Assembly (NCBI RefSeq): GCF_020180945.1
Contig: NZ_JAIPUL010000001.1
Location: 1-64,000 of the forward strand
DNA from: Lacticaseibacillus kribbianus
GTDB taxonomy: Bacteria > Bacillota > Bacilli > Lactobacillales > Lactobacillaceae
Reading direction: 5' to 3'
DNA: 64,000 nucleotides
The position numbers and the translations under genes were made by a program. The notes under the pieces were generated by a model. It ran no database searches. It worked only from the letters and a program-made list of their open reading frames with translations, and was not told the DNA's origin. Below, piece by piece: positions 35,758-43,830 of this stretch. Each line of letters starts with the position of its first letter. The stretch's first letter is position 1.

Positions 35758-35786
35758 TTGAGTCGCGACACCGTTTTTGCTAAGAT
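35758..35786 (+). promoter_or_regulatory. Promoter of the paralogue pair
   Basis: TTGAGT (35758-35763), 17 bp, TAAGAT (35781-35786) with an extended TGC. The first start codon is 30 bp downstream. Confidence 0.7.
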
Positions 35787-35815
35787 TAGGCTGACTTAGT
35801 AAGGAGAGATGTGTG

Positions 35816-36658
35816 ATGGCAACGATTGACTTACCCGCAACGCTGAAGGCGATTCCCATCGACGACCTCGATGAGGACCTGTTTGCGCGAATGCAGTTCA
35901 TCTGGGAGACCATGAGCCTGCCGGCCGACACCCCGGTCACGGTGGTCGAGGGGCGGCACGTGGATGACGTCGGCTTCCGTGCGCTGCGGCCCGCGGATCT
36001 GGATCAGGATCTCGCCTGGCCCACCGATGAGGCGGCGGTTGCTTTTCTCGGGCAGTACGACGCGGATGCCCGGCATGCGACCTTCCCGCTACCGATGCCG
36101 ATGGCGCTGTGGCTGCTCGGCCAGTGGCAAGCGGGGGAGCGGGCACCGCTGCTGCCGGAGCTTTTGCACGCGATTGTGCCGGCCGATTACGATGACGCGA
36201 CCTACGACGTCGCCAGCCCGGTGATCGCGTGGAACGACGATCATCCGGTGCCGGAGACGCTGAGCGGCGTGACCCCGGATCAGATGGCCTGGTTCAAGCA
36301 CAACTTCGACCTGAGAGGGATTGCCTACCCGCTGACCGAGGTGAGCGATGGGGGGTTCATGCGGAGCAGCAGTGGCCCGCTCGATGGCCCTTACCTCAAC
36401 CGCGCCGGCCAGATGGACACATCGGGGCGTGAGCTTTACATCCAGCACAACCACGTGCCGCTGGTGCGCTATGTCATCGATGCGCATGAGCACCGTGATT
36501 GGTACACCGGTTACTTGTCGCACGGGCCGGCCGGGAAGATGACCAATCATTATTACGATGAACGTGTCTACACCGACGGGCTCTCGGCCTGGATGACGCG
36601 CAACGAGACGATTCGCGCCATTCGCGAGATTATTCGCATCGGCTACGGCAGGGACTAA
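35816..36658 (+). CDS. Hypothetical protein, first of two tandem paralogues
   Basis: A 280-residue soluble protein of unknown function, acidic, with no signal peptide or membrane segment. AAGGAG precedes the ATG at 35816; a GTG one codon upstream is also possible. Residues about 50-130 align with the next gene: VGFRAL...DLDQDLAWP, then PLPMPMALWLLGQW, then IVPADY. Histidine-rich segments (HNHVPLVRYVIDAHEHRDWY) and an NHYYDERVY motif occur near the C-terminus. It has its own promoter and forms an operon with its paralogue. I do not recognise the family. Confidence 0.65.
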   Translation: MATIDLPATLKAIPIDDLDEDLFARMQFIWETMSLPADTPVTVVEGRHVDDVGFRALRPADLDQDLAWPTDEAAVAFLGQYDADARHATFPLPMPMALWLLGQWQAGERAPLLPELLHAIVPADYDDATYDVASPVIAWNDDHPVPETLSGVTPDQMAWFKHNFDLRGIAYPLTEVSDGGFMRSSSGPLDGPYLNRAGQMDTSGRELYIQHNHVPLVRYVIDAHEHRDWYTGYLSHGPAGKMTNHYYDERVYTDGLSAWMTRNETIRAIREIIRIGYGRD

Positions 36659-36691
36659 CGAAGGCGGAGACAGAAGAAAGCGTGGGAGACA

Positions 36692-37621
36692 ATGCTACAG
36701 GTAACCTATCACGATAATTACAAAATCGTCCCGGTGCGCGGGATGAATCAGCTGCTGTTCGCGCGCATTCTTTACGCGTGGCGCACCCTGATGGTGGCTT
36801 ACGGGGCCGGCTGGGACAAGGAGGATCCCGCGGAGGCCATCGCCCGCAGCCTGCCCGACGATGAGCGGGTGGGGCTGAGCGCCGCCACGCTCGGTCAGGA
36901 CCTGGCCTGGCCGCACCAGGCGCCGTTCAGCGCCCTTTTTAACAGCTACAACTCGCACGCGGCCACCGTCACCTACCCCGTGCCGATGCCGATTGGGCTC
37001 TGGCTGGCCAGCCATTTCCAGCTCCCGACGTTCAGTCCAGACAATCCGGAGCAGGCGCTGAGCCAGGACGAAATCGGAGCCGTGGTGCCCGTCGACTACC
37101 CGACGGATGACTACACGGTGCCGGCCAAGCTGCTGAAGTGGCTCAAGCGCCACCCGCTCGACGTGGGGCCGGTCTTTCATTACCGCTCGGACGAGGAGTC
37201 GACTTGGCAGGTCGAACATTACGACCGGTACACGATGATCACCGACATCGCGGCGGCCTTCGACGAGCTGGACCCGACCGCACTGATGGCGGAGGGCCAG
37301 CAGTCGGACCTCGTGGTGATGGACACCGGCCGCCGCGCGCTGGAAGGCACCCGGGGCGCCCGGCTGCATCCGGATTACGGGCCGGCCTTCCGCTACCAGC
37401 TGGTGGCCAAAGACGGCGAGAAGCTTGCACCGCATCATGGCATTGCGGATGGCTTTTCCCTGCCGGCGCCGGGCTGGCTCACCGACCGTGAGTACGGCGA
37501 GGCGCTGCGGGCCCGCCTGGACGCGGAGTTTGTGCCGCGGCCAAAGCCTGAGAAGGTCATTGAGCCCAAGAAAAAAAAGCCCGAGACGGGCTTTTGGGCG
37601 ATGTTCAGGCATCCTGATTAG
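36692..37621 (+). CDS. Hypothetical protein, second of two tandem paralogues
   Basis: A 309-residue soluble protein. It shares with the upstream gene the block VGLSAATLGQDLAWP, PVPMPIGLWLASHFQ and VVPVDYPTDDYTV, so the two arose by duplication. Its own C-terminal part differs and ends in a lysine-rich tail (EPKKKKPETGFWAMF). That tail is encoded by a terminator hairpin serving the convergent gene. The stop codon overlaps the stop of the minus-strand gene at 37618. The start ATG 36692 is 33 bp after the first gene; its ribosome-binding site is weak (GGGAG). Function unknown. Confidence 0.65.
   Translation: MLQVTYHDNYKIVPVRGMNQLLFARILYAWRTLMVAYGAGWDKEDPAEAIARSLPDDERVGLSAATLGQDLAWPHQAPFSALFNSYNSHAATVTYPVPMPIGLWLASHFQLPTFSPDNPEQALSQDEIGAVVPVDYPTDDYTVPAKLLKWLKRHPLDVGPVFHYRSDEESTWQVEHYDRYTMITDIAAAFDELDPTALMAEGQQSDLVVMDTGRRALEGTRGARLHPDYGPAFRYQLVAKDGEKLAPHHGIADGFSLPAPGWLTDREYGEALRARLDAEFVPRPKPEKVIEPKKKKPETGFWAMFRHPD
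37570..37595 (-). terminator. Terminator for the minus-strand membrane gene, inside the opposing CDS
   Basis: AAAAGCCCG (37575-37583) pairs with CGGGCTTTT (37587-37595) around loop AGA. On the minus strand it is followed by T8. It lies within the last 20 codons of the convergent plus-strand gene, so the two transcripts overlap. Confidence 0.75.
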
Positions 37622-38001
37622 GCGTAGTAGTAGCGGAAAAACTTGAACCACAGGATACCGACAATGACGCTGACAACGAGGTCGAACCACAGCCAGCCAC
37701 CGAGGGCGATGCAGGCATAAACGACGAACGCCAGCCCGATGACCAGGCCGATTGACCAACCAACCGCGCCGCCACGGCGCAGGTCTGGCTCGCTGAAGTC
37801 CTGCCAGATGGTGCCAATCACCCACAACCAGAAGCCGACTCCGAAGACGTTGAAGATCAGCCCGAACAGCGAGAAGTGAACCAGCGAGCGCAGGACCAGC
37901 AGCGCCCAGCTCGGCAGCAGGAAACTGTTGCCGAGGCGTCCTAGGTTGCGGTACCCCTCTGCGCTGATGTCGTGTTTGAACTCTTGCTTGCGATTGTACA
38001 T
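37618..38001 (-). CDS. Small membrane protein of unknown function
   Basis: A 127-residue protein with a polar N-terminus (MYNRKQEFKHDISAEGYRNL) and about four hydrophobic segments rich in Trp and Phe (residues about 30-66 and 80-124). I do not recognise the family. The ATG at 38001 has only a weak GGGGG site. It is a single gene, convergent with the paralogue pair and divergent from fetAB. Confidence 0.65.
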   Translation of the reverse strand: MYNRKQEFKHDISAEGYRNLGRLGNSFLLPSWALLVLRSLVHFSLFGLIFNVFGVGFWLWVIGTIWQDFSEPDLRRGGAVGWSIGLVIGLAFVVYACIALGGWLWFDLVVSVIVGILWFKFFRYYYA

Positions 38002-38028
38002 GTCGCTGCCCCCGTAACGTTTTTTCTT

Positions 38029-38037
38029 AGTATAGCA
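38029..38037 (-). promoter_or_regulatory. Extended -10 promoter of the membrane gene
   Basis: On the minus strand TGcTATACT, with no recognisable -35. Confidence 0.45.
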
Positions 38038-38044
38038 TAAGTCA

Positions 38045-38091
38045 GGCCGGCGGCGGCCCCACTCGAGACAACGGTGGGGCCGACGCCGGCC
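38045..38091. repeat. Long palindrome between divergent genes
   Basis: Positions 38045-38062 and 38074-38091 form an 18-bp inverted repeat with one mismatch around an 11-nt centre. It has no T tract. It lies between the promoter of the membrane gene and that of fetA, so it could be an operator or a DNA or RNA hairpin. Confidence 0.7.
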
Positions 38092-38104
38092 GTCGTGGTC
38101 ACCA

Positions 38105-38133
38105 GTGGCAATCCCCAGGAAACCGTGTATACT
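38105..38133 (+). promoter_or_regulatory. fetAB promoter
   Basis: GTGGCA (38105-38110), 17 bp, TATACT (38128-38133). Confidence 0.6.
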
Positions 38134-38155
38134 GGAGGCAGGAGGATAATCAACC

Positions 38156-38800
38156 ATGACTAACGTGTTCGAGTTATCGCGCGTCTCGTACGCGCCGGGC
38201 GGGCAGGCAATCCTGAAGGGCATCGACCTGACCGTGCCGGCCAACGCGCTGTGGACCATCACCGGGCCGTCCGGGTCGGGCAAAAGCACGCTGCTGAGGC
38301 TTCTCGCGACGCTTTTGACCCCGACTTCCGGCACCATCACCTACAACGGCCAACCGCAGGCCGCCATCGAAAAGCCGGCCTACCGCAAGGAGGTGTCCTA
38401 CTGCTTCCAGCAGCCGAGCCTGTTCGGCGAGACCGTCCAGGACAACCTGGCCTTCCCGTTCGCAATCCGCAACCAGCCTTTCGACCGCGACCGGGCGCTG
38501 GCCGCGCTGGATTCAGTCGCGCTGGCGCCAAGCCAGCTGGACGCCAAGGTCACCGCGCTGTCCGGCGGCGAGAAGCAGCGCGTCGCCTTGATTCGCAACC
38601 TGCTTTTTCCGCCCAAGGTGCTGCTGCTCGACGAGGTGACCACCGGCCTGGACGCCGACACCAAGGCGCTGGTGCACCGGTTGATCCTGCGCCAGCACGA
38701 CGCGGGGCTGACCGTGCTGTCGGTGACGCACGACGAGACGGAGATCGCGGCCGCCGGCAAGCTGGTCACCATTCGCGGTGGGGAGGTGCAGCATGACTAA
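38156..38800 (+). CDS. fetA: FetA-like ABC transporter ATP-binding protein
   Basis: A 214-residue ATPase with Walker A GPSGSGKST, signature LSGGEKQRVALI and Walker B VLLLDEVTTGLD. With the FetB permease it forms the FetAB (YbbL/YbbM) exporter, linked in E. coli to iron efflux and oxidative-stress tolerance. The ATG has AGGAGG upstream. The last 8 nt overlap fetB. Confidence 0.8.
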   Translation: MTNVFELSRVSYAPGGQAILKGIDLTVPANALWTITGPSGSGKSTLLRLLATLLTPTSGTITYNGQPQAAIEKPAYRKEVSYCFQQPSLFGETVQDNLAFPFAIRNQPFDRDRALAALDSVALAPSQLDAKVTALSGGEKQRVALIRNLLFPPKVLLLDEVTTGLDADTKALVHRLILRQHDAGLTVLSVTHDETEIAAAGKLVTIRGGEVQHD

Positions 38801-39551
38801 CCTGATTGTGAGCCCAACGGCCCTGGCCTTCGCCGTCGTGCTGGTGCTGATCGCGCTGGGCATCAACCTGCACGAGAAGATCGGCCTGGAAAAAGACATG
38901 GTGATCGGCGTCGTCCGGGCGGTCGTGCAGCTGACCGTCGTCGGGTACGTGCTGACCTACATCATCAAGGTCGACCGGCTGTGGCTGACCGGCTTGATGG
39001 TCGCCATCATCCTCTTCAACGCCGCGCTGAACGCCAACAAGCGCGCGGCCGGCATTCCGCACGCCTTCCCAATCAGCCTGTTGGCGATCGGCACGGCGAC
39101 GATCCTGACGCTGGCGCTTCTGGTCGGCGCCGGCGCCCTGCGCTTCACGCCGAGCCAGATTGTGCCGGTGTCCGGGATGATCGCGTCCAACTCGATGGTC
39201 GCCATCGGCCTGGCCTACCGCAGCATGAACACGCAGTTTCGCGACCAGCGCCAGGCGGTGCTCGAGCGGCTGGCGCTCGGCGCCGACCTCAAACAGGCCT
39301 CGCGCGCGATCGTCCGCGAGGCGATCCGCACCGGCATGGCGCCGACCATCGACTCGGCCAAAACGGTCGGCATCGTTAGCCTGCCGGGGATGATGTCCGG
39401 CCTGATTTTCGCCGGCGTCGACCCGACCAAGGCGATCATGTACCAGATCATGGTCACGTTCATGCTGCTGGCGGCCACCAGCATCGGCTCCGTCATCGCC
39501 TGCTACCTGGCGTACCCGCGCTTCTACAACGCGGACGAGCAGCTGCGGTAG
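38793..39551 (+). CDS. fetB: FetB-like ABC transporter permease (UPF0014 family)
   Basis: A 252-residue membrane protein of the UPF0014/FetB family with about seven segments. Diagnostic parts are VRAVVQLTVVGYVL, the cytoplasmic SRAIVREAIRTGMAPTIDS and the end VSLPGMMSGLIFAGVDP. The start is ATG 38793, behind GGGGAGG inside the end of fetA. Metal specificity is inferred from the family. Confidence 0.85.
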   Translation: MTNLIVSPTALAFAVVLVLIALGINLHEKIGLEKDMVIGVVRAVVQLTVVGYVLTYIIKVDRLWLTGLMVAIILFNAALNANKRAAGIPHAFPISLLAIGTATILTLALLVGAGALRFTPSQIVPVSGMIASNSMVAIGLAYRSMNTQFRDQRQAVLERLALGADLKQASRAIVREAIRTGMAPTIDSAKTVGIVSLPGMMSGLIFAGVDPTKAIMYQIMVTFMLLAATSIGSVIACYLAYPRFYNADEQLR

Positions 39552-39560
39552 CGGTTCTGT

Positions 39561-39658
39561 GATGCCGGGCGCAGGCGTGGCCGCACCGCGGCTTCCGGCT
39601 CCGGGCCAAGATGCCGGGCGCAGGCGTGGCCGCACCGTGGCTTCCGGCTCCGGGCCAA
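39561..39658 (+). repeat. 49-bp tandem duplication
   Basis: Units at 39561-39609 and 39610-39658 differ at one base (CCGCGG versus CCGTGG). It lies just after fetB and leads into the family A element. A piece of the unit (CTTCCGGCTCCGGGCC) also matches, inverted, the outer part of the copy at 60.5 kb. Confidence 0.9.
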
Positions 39659-39833
39659 GGCGGCGGAACGCGTGCGGCTCTCCTGAGCCCGAAGTGCGGT
39701 CTCAGGACCCGCCGTTGCTGTAAACCGGCAAGTGCGGCCGGTTAACAGCAATGTCACGCTGGCTCGCCTTGGCCCGGAGCCTCCAGCCGCGGTGGGCCGC
39801 GCCGGCGCCCTACACAGTGGAGGGTGGCAGTGT
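39659..39833. repeat. Family A dispersed structured repeat
   Basis: Two hairpins in series. TCCTGAG (39681-39687) pairs with CTCAGGA (39701-39707). TTGCTGT plus AACCGGC (39715-39729) pairs with GCCGGTT plus ACAGCAA (39737-39751), with one A/A mismatch. Flanking GGCTCGCCTTGGCCCGGAGC follows. The element recurs inverted at 60398-60566 with compensatory changes in both stems. The rest, to 39961, holds the CTACACAGTGG motif shared with 26 kb and nothing coding. Confidence 0.75.
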
Positions 39834-39961
39834 TTGGTCGAGCGTGTGTGCTTCGCTGAGGCGCCTGACCCGAATCGGGTTTGGCGTTCGCGTGAAGGGT
39901 CGCGTTGCTGTGCTGGATGGACGGCAGGCACCGGCCGCGTGCCGTCTTTAGTACCACCTCA

Positions 39962-39998
39962 GTTTCGCCCGCCAGGTGGTGGGCGAAACTTTTTTTGC
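39962..39998 (+). terminator. Terminator upstream of copY
   Basis: GTTTCGCCCGCCA pairs with TGGGCGAAAC around GGTGG, followed by T8. It insulates the copper operon from upstream transcription. Confidence 0.9.
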
Positions 39999-40006
39999 TC
40001 ATTTCG

Positions 40007-40058
40007 TTGACAAACGTAAACACGATGGCTAAGATGAATCTTGTGAGTGACAGATGTA
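40007..40058 (+). promoter_or_regulatory. Copper operon promoter with two CopY boxes
   Basis: TTGACA (40007-40012), 17 bp, TAAGAT (40030-40035). GACAGATGTA (40049-40058) matches the cop box KACANNTGTA exactly. GACAAACGTA (40009-40018) matches with one change and overlaps the -35. CopY dimers at both sites would block transcription until copper is present. Confidence 0.85.
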
Positions 40059-40075
40059 AACACAGGAGGTTAACC

Positions 40076-40522
40076 ATGGCAGTTCAAGAAATGTCCCGCG
40101 CGGAGTGGGAAGTGATGCGCGTCGTCTGGACCAAGGGGGCGGCGACCAGCAACGACATCATCGCGGTGCTGGGTGAGAAGCGCGACTGGTCGGACTCGAC
40201 CGTCAAAACCCTGCTGCGCCGGCTGGTCGGCAAGGGCGCGCTGGCGACGACCAAGGACGGGCGCCAGTTCACCTACACGCCGCTGATTGGCGAGCAGGCG
40301 ACGATGCAGCAGGAGGCCCAAGACTTTTTTGCTCGGCTGTGCGACATGAAAAAAGGCGCGGTGCTGACCGCGCTGGTGCAGGACACGACGCTGAGCCTTG
40401 GCGACATCGCCAAGCTGCACGCGGTGCTGAATGCCAAGGCGCAGACGGCGCCGGAAGAGGTGCCCTGCAACTGTCTGGGCGACGCCTGCACCTGCGAGAT
40501 GAAGGAGGCAAGCCATGAGTAA
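40076..40522 (+). CDS. copY: CopY-type copper-responsive repressor
   Basis: A 148-residue winged-helix regulator of the BlaI/CopY family. The DNA-binding part (EWEVMRVVWTKGAATSNDII and DWSDSTVKTLLRRLV) is followed by a C-terminal CNCLGDACTC motif. That is the CxC-x4-CxC metal hook of CopY, which exchanges zinc for copper(I) on induction. AGGAGG lies before the ATG at 40076. It heads the operon and overlaps the first cupredoxin gene by 8 nt. Confidence 0.92.
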   Translation: MAVQEMSRAEWEVMRVVWTKGAATSNDIIAVLGEKRDWSDSTVKTLLRRLVGKGALATTKDGRQFTYTPLIGEQATMQQEAQDFFARLCDMKKGAVLTALVQDTTLSLGDIAKLHAVLNAKAQTAPEEVPCNCLGDACTCEMKEASHE

Positions 40523-40886
40523 GCTCATCGTGACTGTGGTGGCGCTGGCCCTGATCGGCTTCATTCTCTGGTGGTTCTTCGGCAAGCACCAGGTCGCAAG
40601 CGCGGCGGCGACGGTGCAGGGGACGACCCAGCACATCGACGTGAAGGTGGCCGGCGGCTACACGCCGGAGCGCGTGGTGCTGCAGGCCGGGGTGCCGGCG
40701 GTGCTGACCTTCACGCGCAGCGACCCGTCGGCCTGCCTGGACCGGGTGGTGTTCCCCGATTTTGGCATCAACCAGGCGCTGCCGCAGGGCGAGCCCGAGG
40801 CCATCACCATCGACACCAGCAAGCCCGGCACCTACACCTGGGCGTGCGGGATGGACATGTTTCACGGTCAGTTAGTCATCGAATAA
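40515..40886 (+). CDS. Membrane-anchored cupredoxin-domain protein
   Basis: A 123-residue protein with an N-terminal hydrophobic helix (residues 4-21) that should anchor it or act as a signal. A cupredoxin-like beta domain follows. Candidate copper ligands are the Cys of SACLDRVVFP and the cluster CGMDMFHGQ near the end. It probably binds copper outside the membrane and hands it to or from the ATPase. It is coupled to copY by an 8-nt overlap and is a paralogue of the next gene. Confidence 0.8.
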   Translation: MSKLIVTVVALALIGFILWWFFGKHQVASAAATVQGTTQHIDVKVAGGYTPERVVLQAGVPAVLTFTRSDPSACLDRVVFPDFGINQALPQGEPEAITIDTSKPGTYTWACGMDMFHGQLVIE

Positions 40887-40903
40887 TACCGGAGGGAATC
40901 AAC

Positions 40904-41176
40904 ATGAGTCAAGCAAGTCAAAACGTCAACATTCAAGTCGCAGGCGGCTACCAGCCGCAGATTGTCGAGCTCAAGGCCGGGGTGCCGGCCACCTTGACCT
41001 TCACCCGCACCAGCGCCCAGGGCTGTCTGGATGTCGTGCACTCCGAGCAGCTCGGGTTTGACACCGCGCTGCCGTTGAACCAGCCGCAGACCGTGACGCT
41101 GAGCACGACGGCGGCCGGCACTTACACCTTCAGCTGCGGCATGGACATGTTTCACGGCCAGGTGGTGATTCGCTGA
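40904..41176 (+). CDS. Cupredoxin-domain protein without signal peptide
   Basis: A 90-residue paralogue of the upstream protein, aligning along its whole length ([20 protein letters not shown] versus VAGGYTPERVVLQAGVPAVL). The same ligands are kept (GCLDVV and CGMDMFHGQ). It lacks any export signal, so it should be cytoplasmic and could act as the copper chaperone for the ATPase. GGAGGG precedes the ATG at 40904. The stop overlaps the copA ATG by 1 nt. Confidence 0.75.
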   Translation: MSQASQNVNIQVAGGYQPQIVELKAGVPATLTFTRTSAQGCLDVVHSEQLGFDTALPLNQPQTVTLSTTAAGTYTFSCGMDMFHGQVVIR

Positions 41177-43104
41177 TGAGCATTCGGACACGCTTTTGGG
41201 TCGCCCTGGTGCTCAGCCTGCCGATGCTGGCCCAGATGGTGCTGATGCCACTTGGGGTGATGCTGCCGGGCGGCGACTGGCTGGCGCTTGGCCTGACCAC
41301 CGTGATCATGGCCGTCACCGCCGTGCCGTTTTGGCGCAGCGCCTGGGCCAGCTTCACCAAGCACCACGCGAACATGGACACGCTGGTCGCGCTGGGCACG
41401 GCGATCACCTACTTCTACAGCCTGTACGCGATGGCGACCGGCCGGCCGGTGTTCTTTGAAACCGCGGCGGTGGTGGTGACCTTCATCATGCTCGGCCAGG
41501 TCTTCGAGGAGCGGATGCGCGACAACGCCTCGAGCGCCGTCGCCAAGCTCGCCAACCTGCAGGCCAAGGACGCGGCGGTGGTCCGCGGGGATGACGTCGT
41601 GCGGGTGCCGGTCGACCAGATCGTGGTCGGCGAGCGCATCCGCGTGCGCCCCGGGGAGAAAATCGCCGTGGACGGCGTGATCGTCTCAGGCGCCACCAGC
41701 ATCGACGAGTCGATGGTCACCGGCGAGAGCCTGCCGGTCGAAAAAACCACCGGTGACCGCGTGATCGGCGCGACCCTCAACGGTACCGGCACCGTGGACT
41801 TCACCGCCGACAAGGTGGGGGAGGACACGATGCTCGCGCAGATCGTCGCGATGGTCAAAAACGCGCAGAACTCCCGCGCCCCGATCCAGAAGCTGACGGA
41901 CAGGGTCGCCGACGTCTTCGTGCCCGCGGTTTTGATTGCCGCCATCGCGACGTTTTGGCTCTGGTTCGTGCTGCTCGGCGCGGGGCTGGCCACCAGCCTG
42001 ATCTTCGCCGTGTCCGTTGTGGTCATCGCCTGCCCGTGTGCCTTGGGGCTGGCGACGCCGACCGCGTTGATGGTCGGCACCGGCCGGGCCGCCCGCGCCG
42101 GGATTTTGATCAAGAACGGCGAGGTGCTGGAGGCCGCCAACGGCATCGACACCGTGGTGTTCGACAAGACGGGCACCATCACCAATGGGACGCCGGTGGT
42201 CACCGATGTGATCGGCGACGAAGCGGCGGTGCTGCGCCTCGCCGCGGCGCTTGAGGGCGCGTCCGAGCACCCGCTGGCCGCCGCCATCCTGGCCAAGGCC
42301 AAGGCGCTTGACCTGAGTGCGCCGGCGCCGCGCGACTTCGCCGCCGTCGCCGGCAAGGGCGTCACCGGTACCGTCGACGGCGCGCCGGCCTTCGTCGGCA
42401 ACGCCAAGCTTGCGGCCGATTACCGCGTGCCGGCGGACTTGGCCGCCCAGGTCGCAGCGCTTCAGGACGCGGCCAAGACCGTGGTGTACGTCGGCCAGGC
42501 CGGCGCGGTCACCGGCCTGATCGCGATTCAAGACGTCGCCAAGCCGACCTCGCAGGCGGCCATCCAGGCCCTGCACGACCGGGGCCTGAAGACGGTGATG
42601 CTGACGGGCGACAACGAGCGCGTCGCCGCCGCCGTCGCGGCTTCGGTCGGCATCGACCAGGTGATCGCCGACGTCCTGCCGCAGGACAAGGCGGCCGCGG
42701 TCCAGCGCCTGCAGGAACACGGCAAGGTGGCCTTTGTCGGCGACGGCATCAACGACGCGCCGGCTTTGACCGTCGCGGACCTCGGCATCGCGATGGGCTC
42801 GGGCACGGACATCGCCATCGACGCCGGTGGCATCGTGCTGGTCAAAAACGACCTGAGAGACGTTGCGACGGCGCTGGCCCTGAGCCAGAAAACCTTCGGG
42901 CGCATCAAGCTCAACTTATTTTGGGCCTTCATCTACAACGTGCTGGGCATTCCCGTCGCGGCGGGTGTCTTCTCGGCCCTCGGCGTGGTGCTGAGCCCGG
43001 AGCTCGCCGGCCTGGCCATGGCGGCCTCGTCGCTGTCCGTGGTCACCAGCTCACTTTTGCTGAACCGCACCAGGCTCGCCAAGCGCCGCCGGGTTGCGGC
43101 GTGA
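41176..43104 (+). CDS. copA: Copper-exporting P1B-type ATPase lacking an N-terminal HMA domain
   Basis: A 642-residue P-type ATPase that should export copper(I). The CPC metal-site motif ([11 protein letters not shown]) lies near residue 285. The phosphorylated Asp is in [14 protein letters not shown] is in the actuator domain, SEHP and GDGINDAP are in the ATP-binding and hinge regions. The late-helix motifs YNVLGIP and [12 protein letters not shown] are those of Cu(I) pumps. Family members usually have one or two N-terminal HMA domains (about 730-820 residues); here the protein begins directly at the first helices. The two cupredoxins may replace them. Confidence 0.9.
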   Translation: MSIRTRFWVALVLSLPMLAQMVLMPLGVMLPGGDWLALGLTTVIMAVTAVPFWRSAWASFTKHHANMDTLVALGTAITYFYSLYAMATGRPVFFETAAVVVTFIMLGQVFEERMRDNASSAVAKLANLQAKDAAVVRGDDVVRVPVDQIVVGERIRVRPGEKIAVDGVIVSGATSIDESMVTGESLPVEKTTGDRVIGATLNGTGTVDFTADKVGEDTMLAQIVAMVKNAQNSRAPIQKLTDRVADVFVPAVLIAAIATFWLWFVLLGAGLATSLIFAVSVVVIACPCALGLATPTALMVGTGRAARAGILIKNGEVLEAANGIDTVVFDKTGTITNGTPVVTDVIGDEAAVLRLAAALEGASEHPLAAAILAKAKALDLSAPAPRDFAAVAGKGVTGTVDGAPAFVGNAKLAADYRVPADLAAQVAALQDAAKTVVYVGQAGAVTGLIAIQDVAKPTSQAAIQALHDRGLKTVMLTGDNERVAAAVAASVGIDQVIADVLPQDKAAAVQRLQEHGKVAFVGDGINDAPALTVADLGIAMGSGTDIAIDAGGIVLVKNDLRDVATALALSQKTFGRIKLNLFWAFIYNVLGIPVAAGVFSALGVVLSPELAGLAMAASSLSVVTSSLLLNRTRLAKRRRVAA

Positions 43105-43116
43105 CGCCCCACTGAC

Positions 43117-43165
43117 GCGGGCCTCCAACCATTGTCAACTGACGATGATTGGGGGCCCGCTTGCG
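43117..43165 (+). terminator. Copper operon terminator
   Basis: GCGGGCC (43117-43123) pairs with GGCCCGC (43154-43160), with further CCAA/TTGG and GTC/GAC pairs inside. The T tract is poor, but the stem is long. Confidence 0.7.
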
Positions 43166-43180
43166 TTTGTGATGGGGTGG

Positions 43181-43789
43181 CTAGCGTGATGCCAGCCCGC
43201 TCAGGTACGCGGTGATGTCTCGCTTGGTTGCCTCAATGATTGCCTGCTTGTCGTTTTCGATCAGGTCCAGACCCTGGGCACGGATCAGGGTCATCTTGGA
43301 GAGGCCCATGAAGTTCAGGATGGTGCGCACGTACAGGGGCGCGAGGTCGGCGTTGACGTAGCGCAGGTCCTTTGAGTAGTCGCTGCCGCTGGTCTGGATG
43401 TAGGCGACGGTCTGCGTGCCGTCGAGCAGCCCGACGGAGCCGTCGTCGGTGTACTTGAAGGTCTTGTTGGCGATCAAAATGTTGTCGACGTAGGTCTTGA
43501 ACTTGGCGGTGACGTTGAAGTTGTGCAGCGGCGACAGGATCAAGATCAGCTCGGCGCGGCGCCACTGGGCGATCAGCGCGTCCTGCTGGGCCGCCACGCT
43601 GGCCGGGTCGGCCATCACCGCACCGGTGAGCTCGGGCATCGCAAGGGCCGGGTCGTACAGGTTCAGCCGCTCGACGGTGGCGCCGGGGCGAAGGCGGTGC
43701 AGCACGGAGAGGGCGTGGGCCTCCAGCTGGTTGGTGGCGCGGGCTGGGTTTTGGTAGTCGGGGTGGGCGTTGATGAGTAGAATGGTCAT
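43181..43789 (-). CDS. azoR: FMN-dependent NADH:azoreductase
   Basis: A 202-residue flavodoxin-fold oxidoreductase of the AzoR/NQO family, which reduces quinones or azo compounds with NAD(P)H. The FMN-binding LSPLHNFNVTAKFKTYVDN motif (the family has PMYNF...LK.Y.D) and an N-terminal LLINAHPDYQNPARA are visible. The start is ATG 43789, with AAAGGAC upstream. It is divergent from the MocR-like regulator with only 41 bp between starts, so that regulator is the likely controller. Confidence 0.85.
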   Translation of the reverse strand: MTILLINAHPDYQNPARATNQLEAHALSVLHRLRPGATVERLNLYDPALAMPELTGAVMADPASVAAQQDALIAQWRRAELILILSPLHNFNVTAKFKTYVDNILIANKTFKYTDDGSVGLLDGTQTVAYIQTSGSDYSKDLRYVNADLAPLYVRTILNFMGLSKMTLIRAQGLDLIENDKQAIIEATKRDITAYLSGLASR

Positions 43790-43830
43790 GAGAGAGTCCT
43801 TTCTGATTGCGTTGTGAGGGTGAGGGAAAA

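Noticed and set aside
35369-35761. A 130-codon plus-strand open frame in the 35-kb gap
   Set aside because: No ribosome-binding site, Arg/Ala/His-rich composition unlike real genes here, and no recognisable motif.
38960-39500. fetB as a sugar or amino-acid permease
   Set aside because: The UPF0014 motifs and the adjoining ATPase fit FetAB better.
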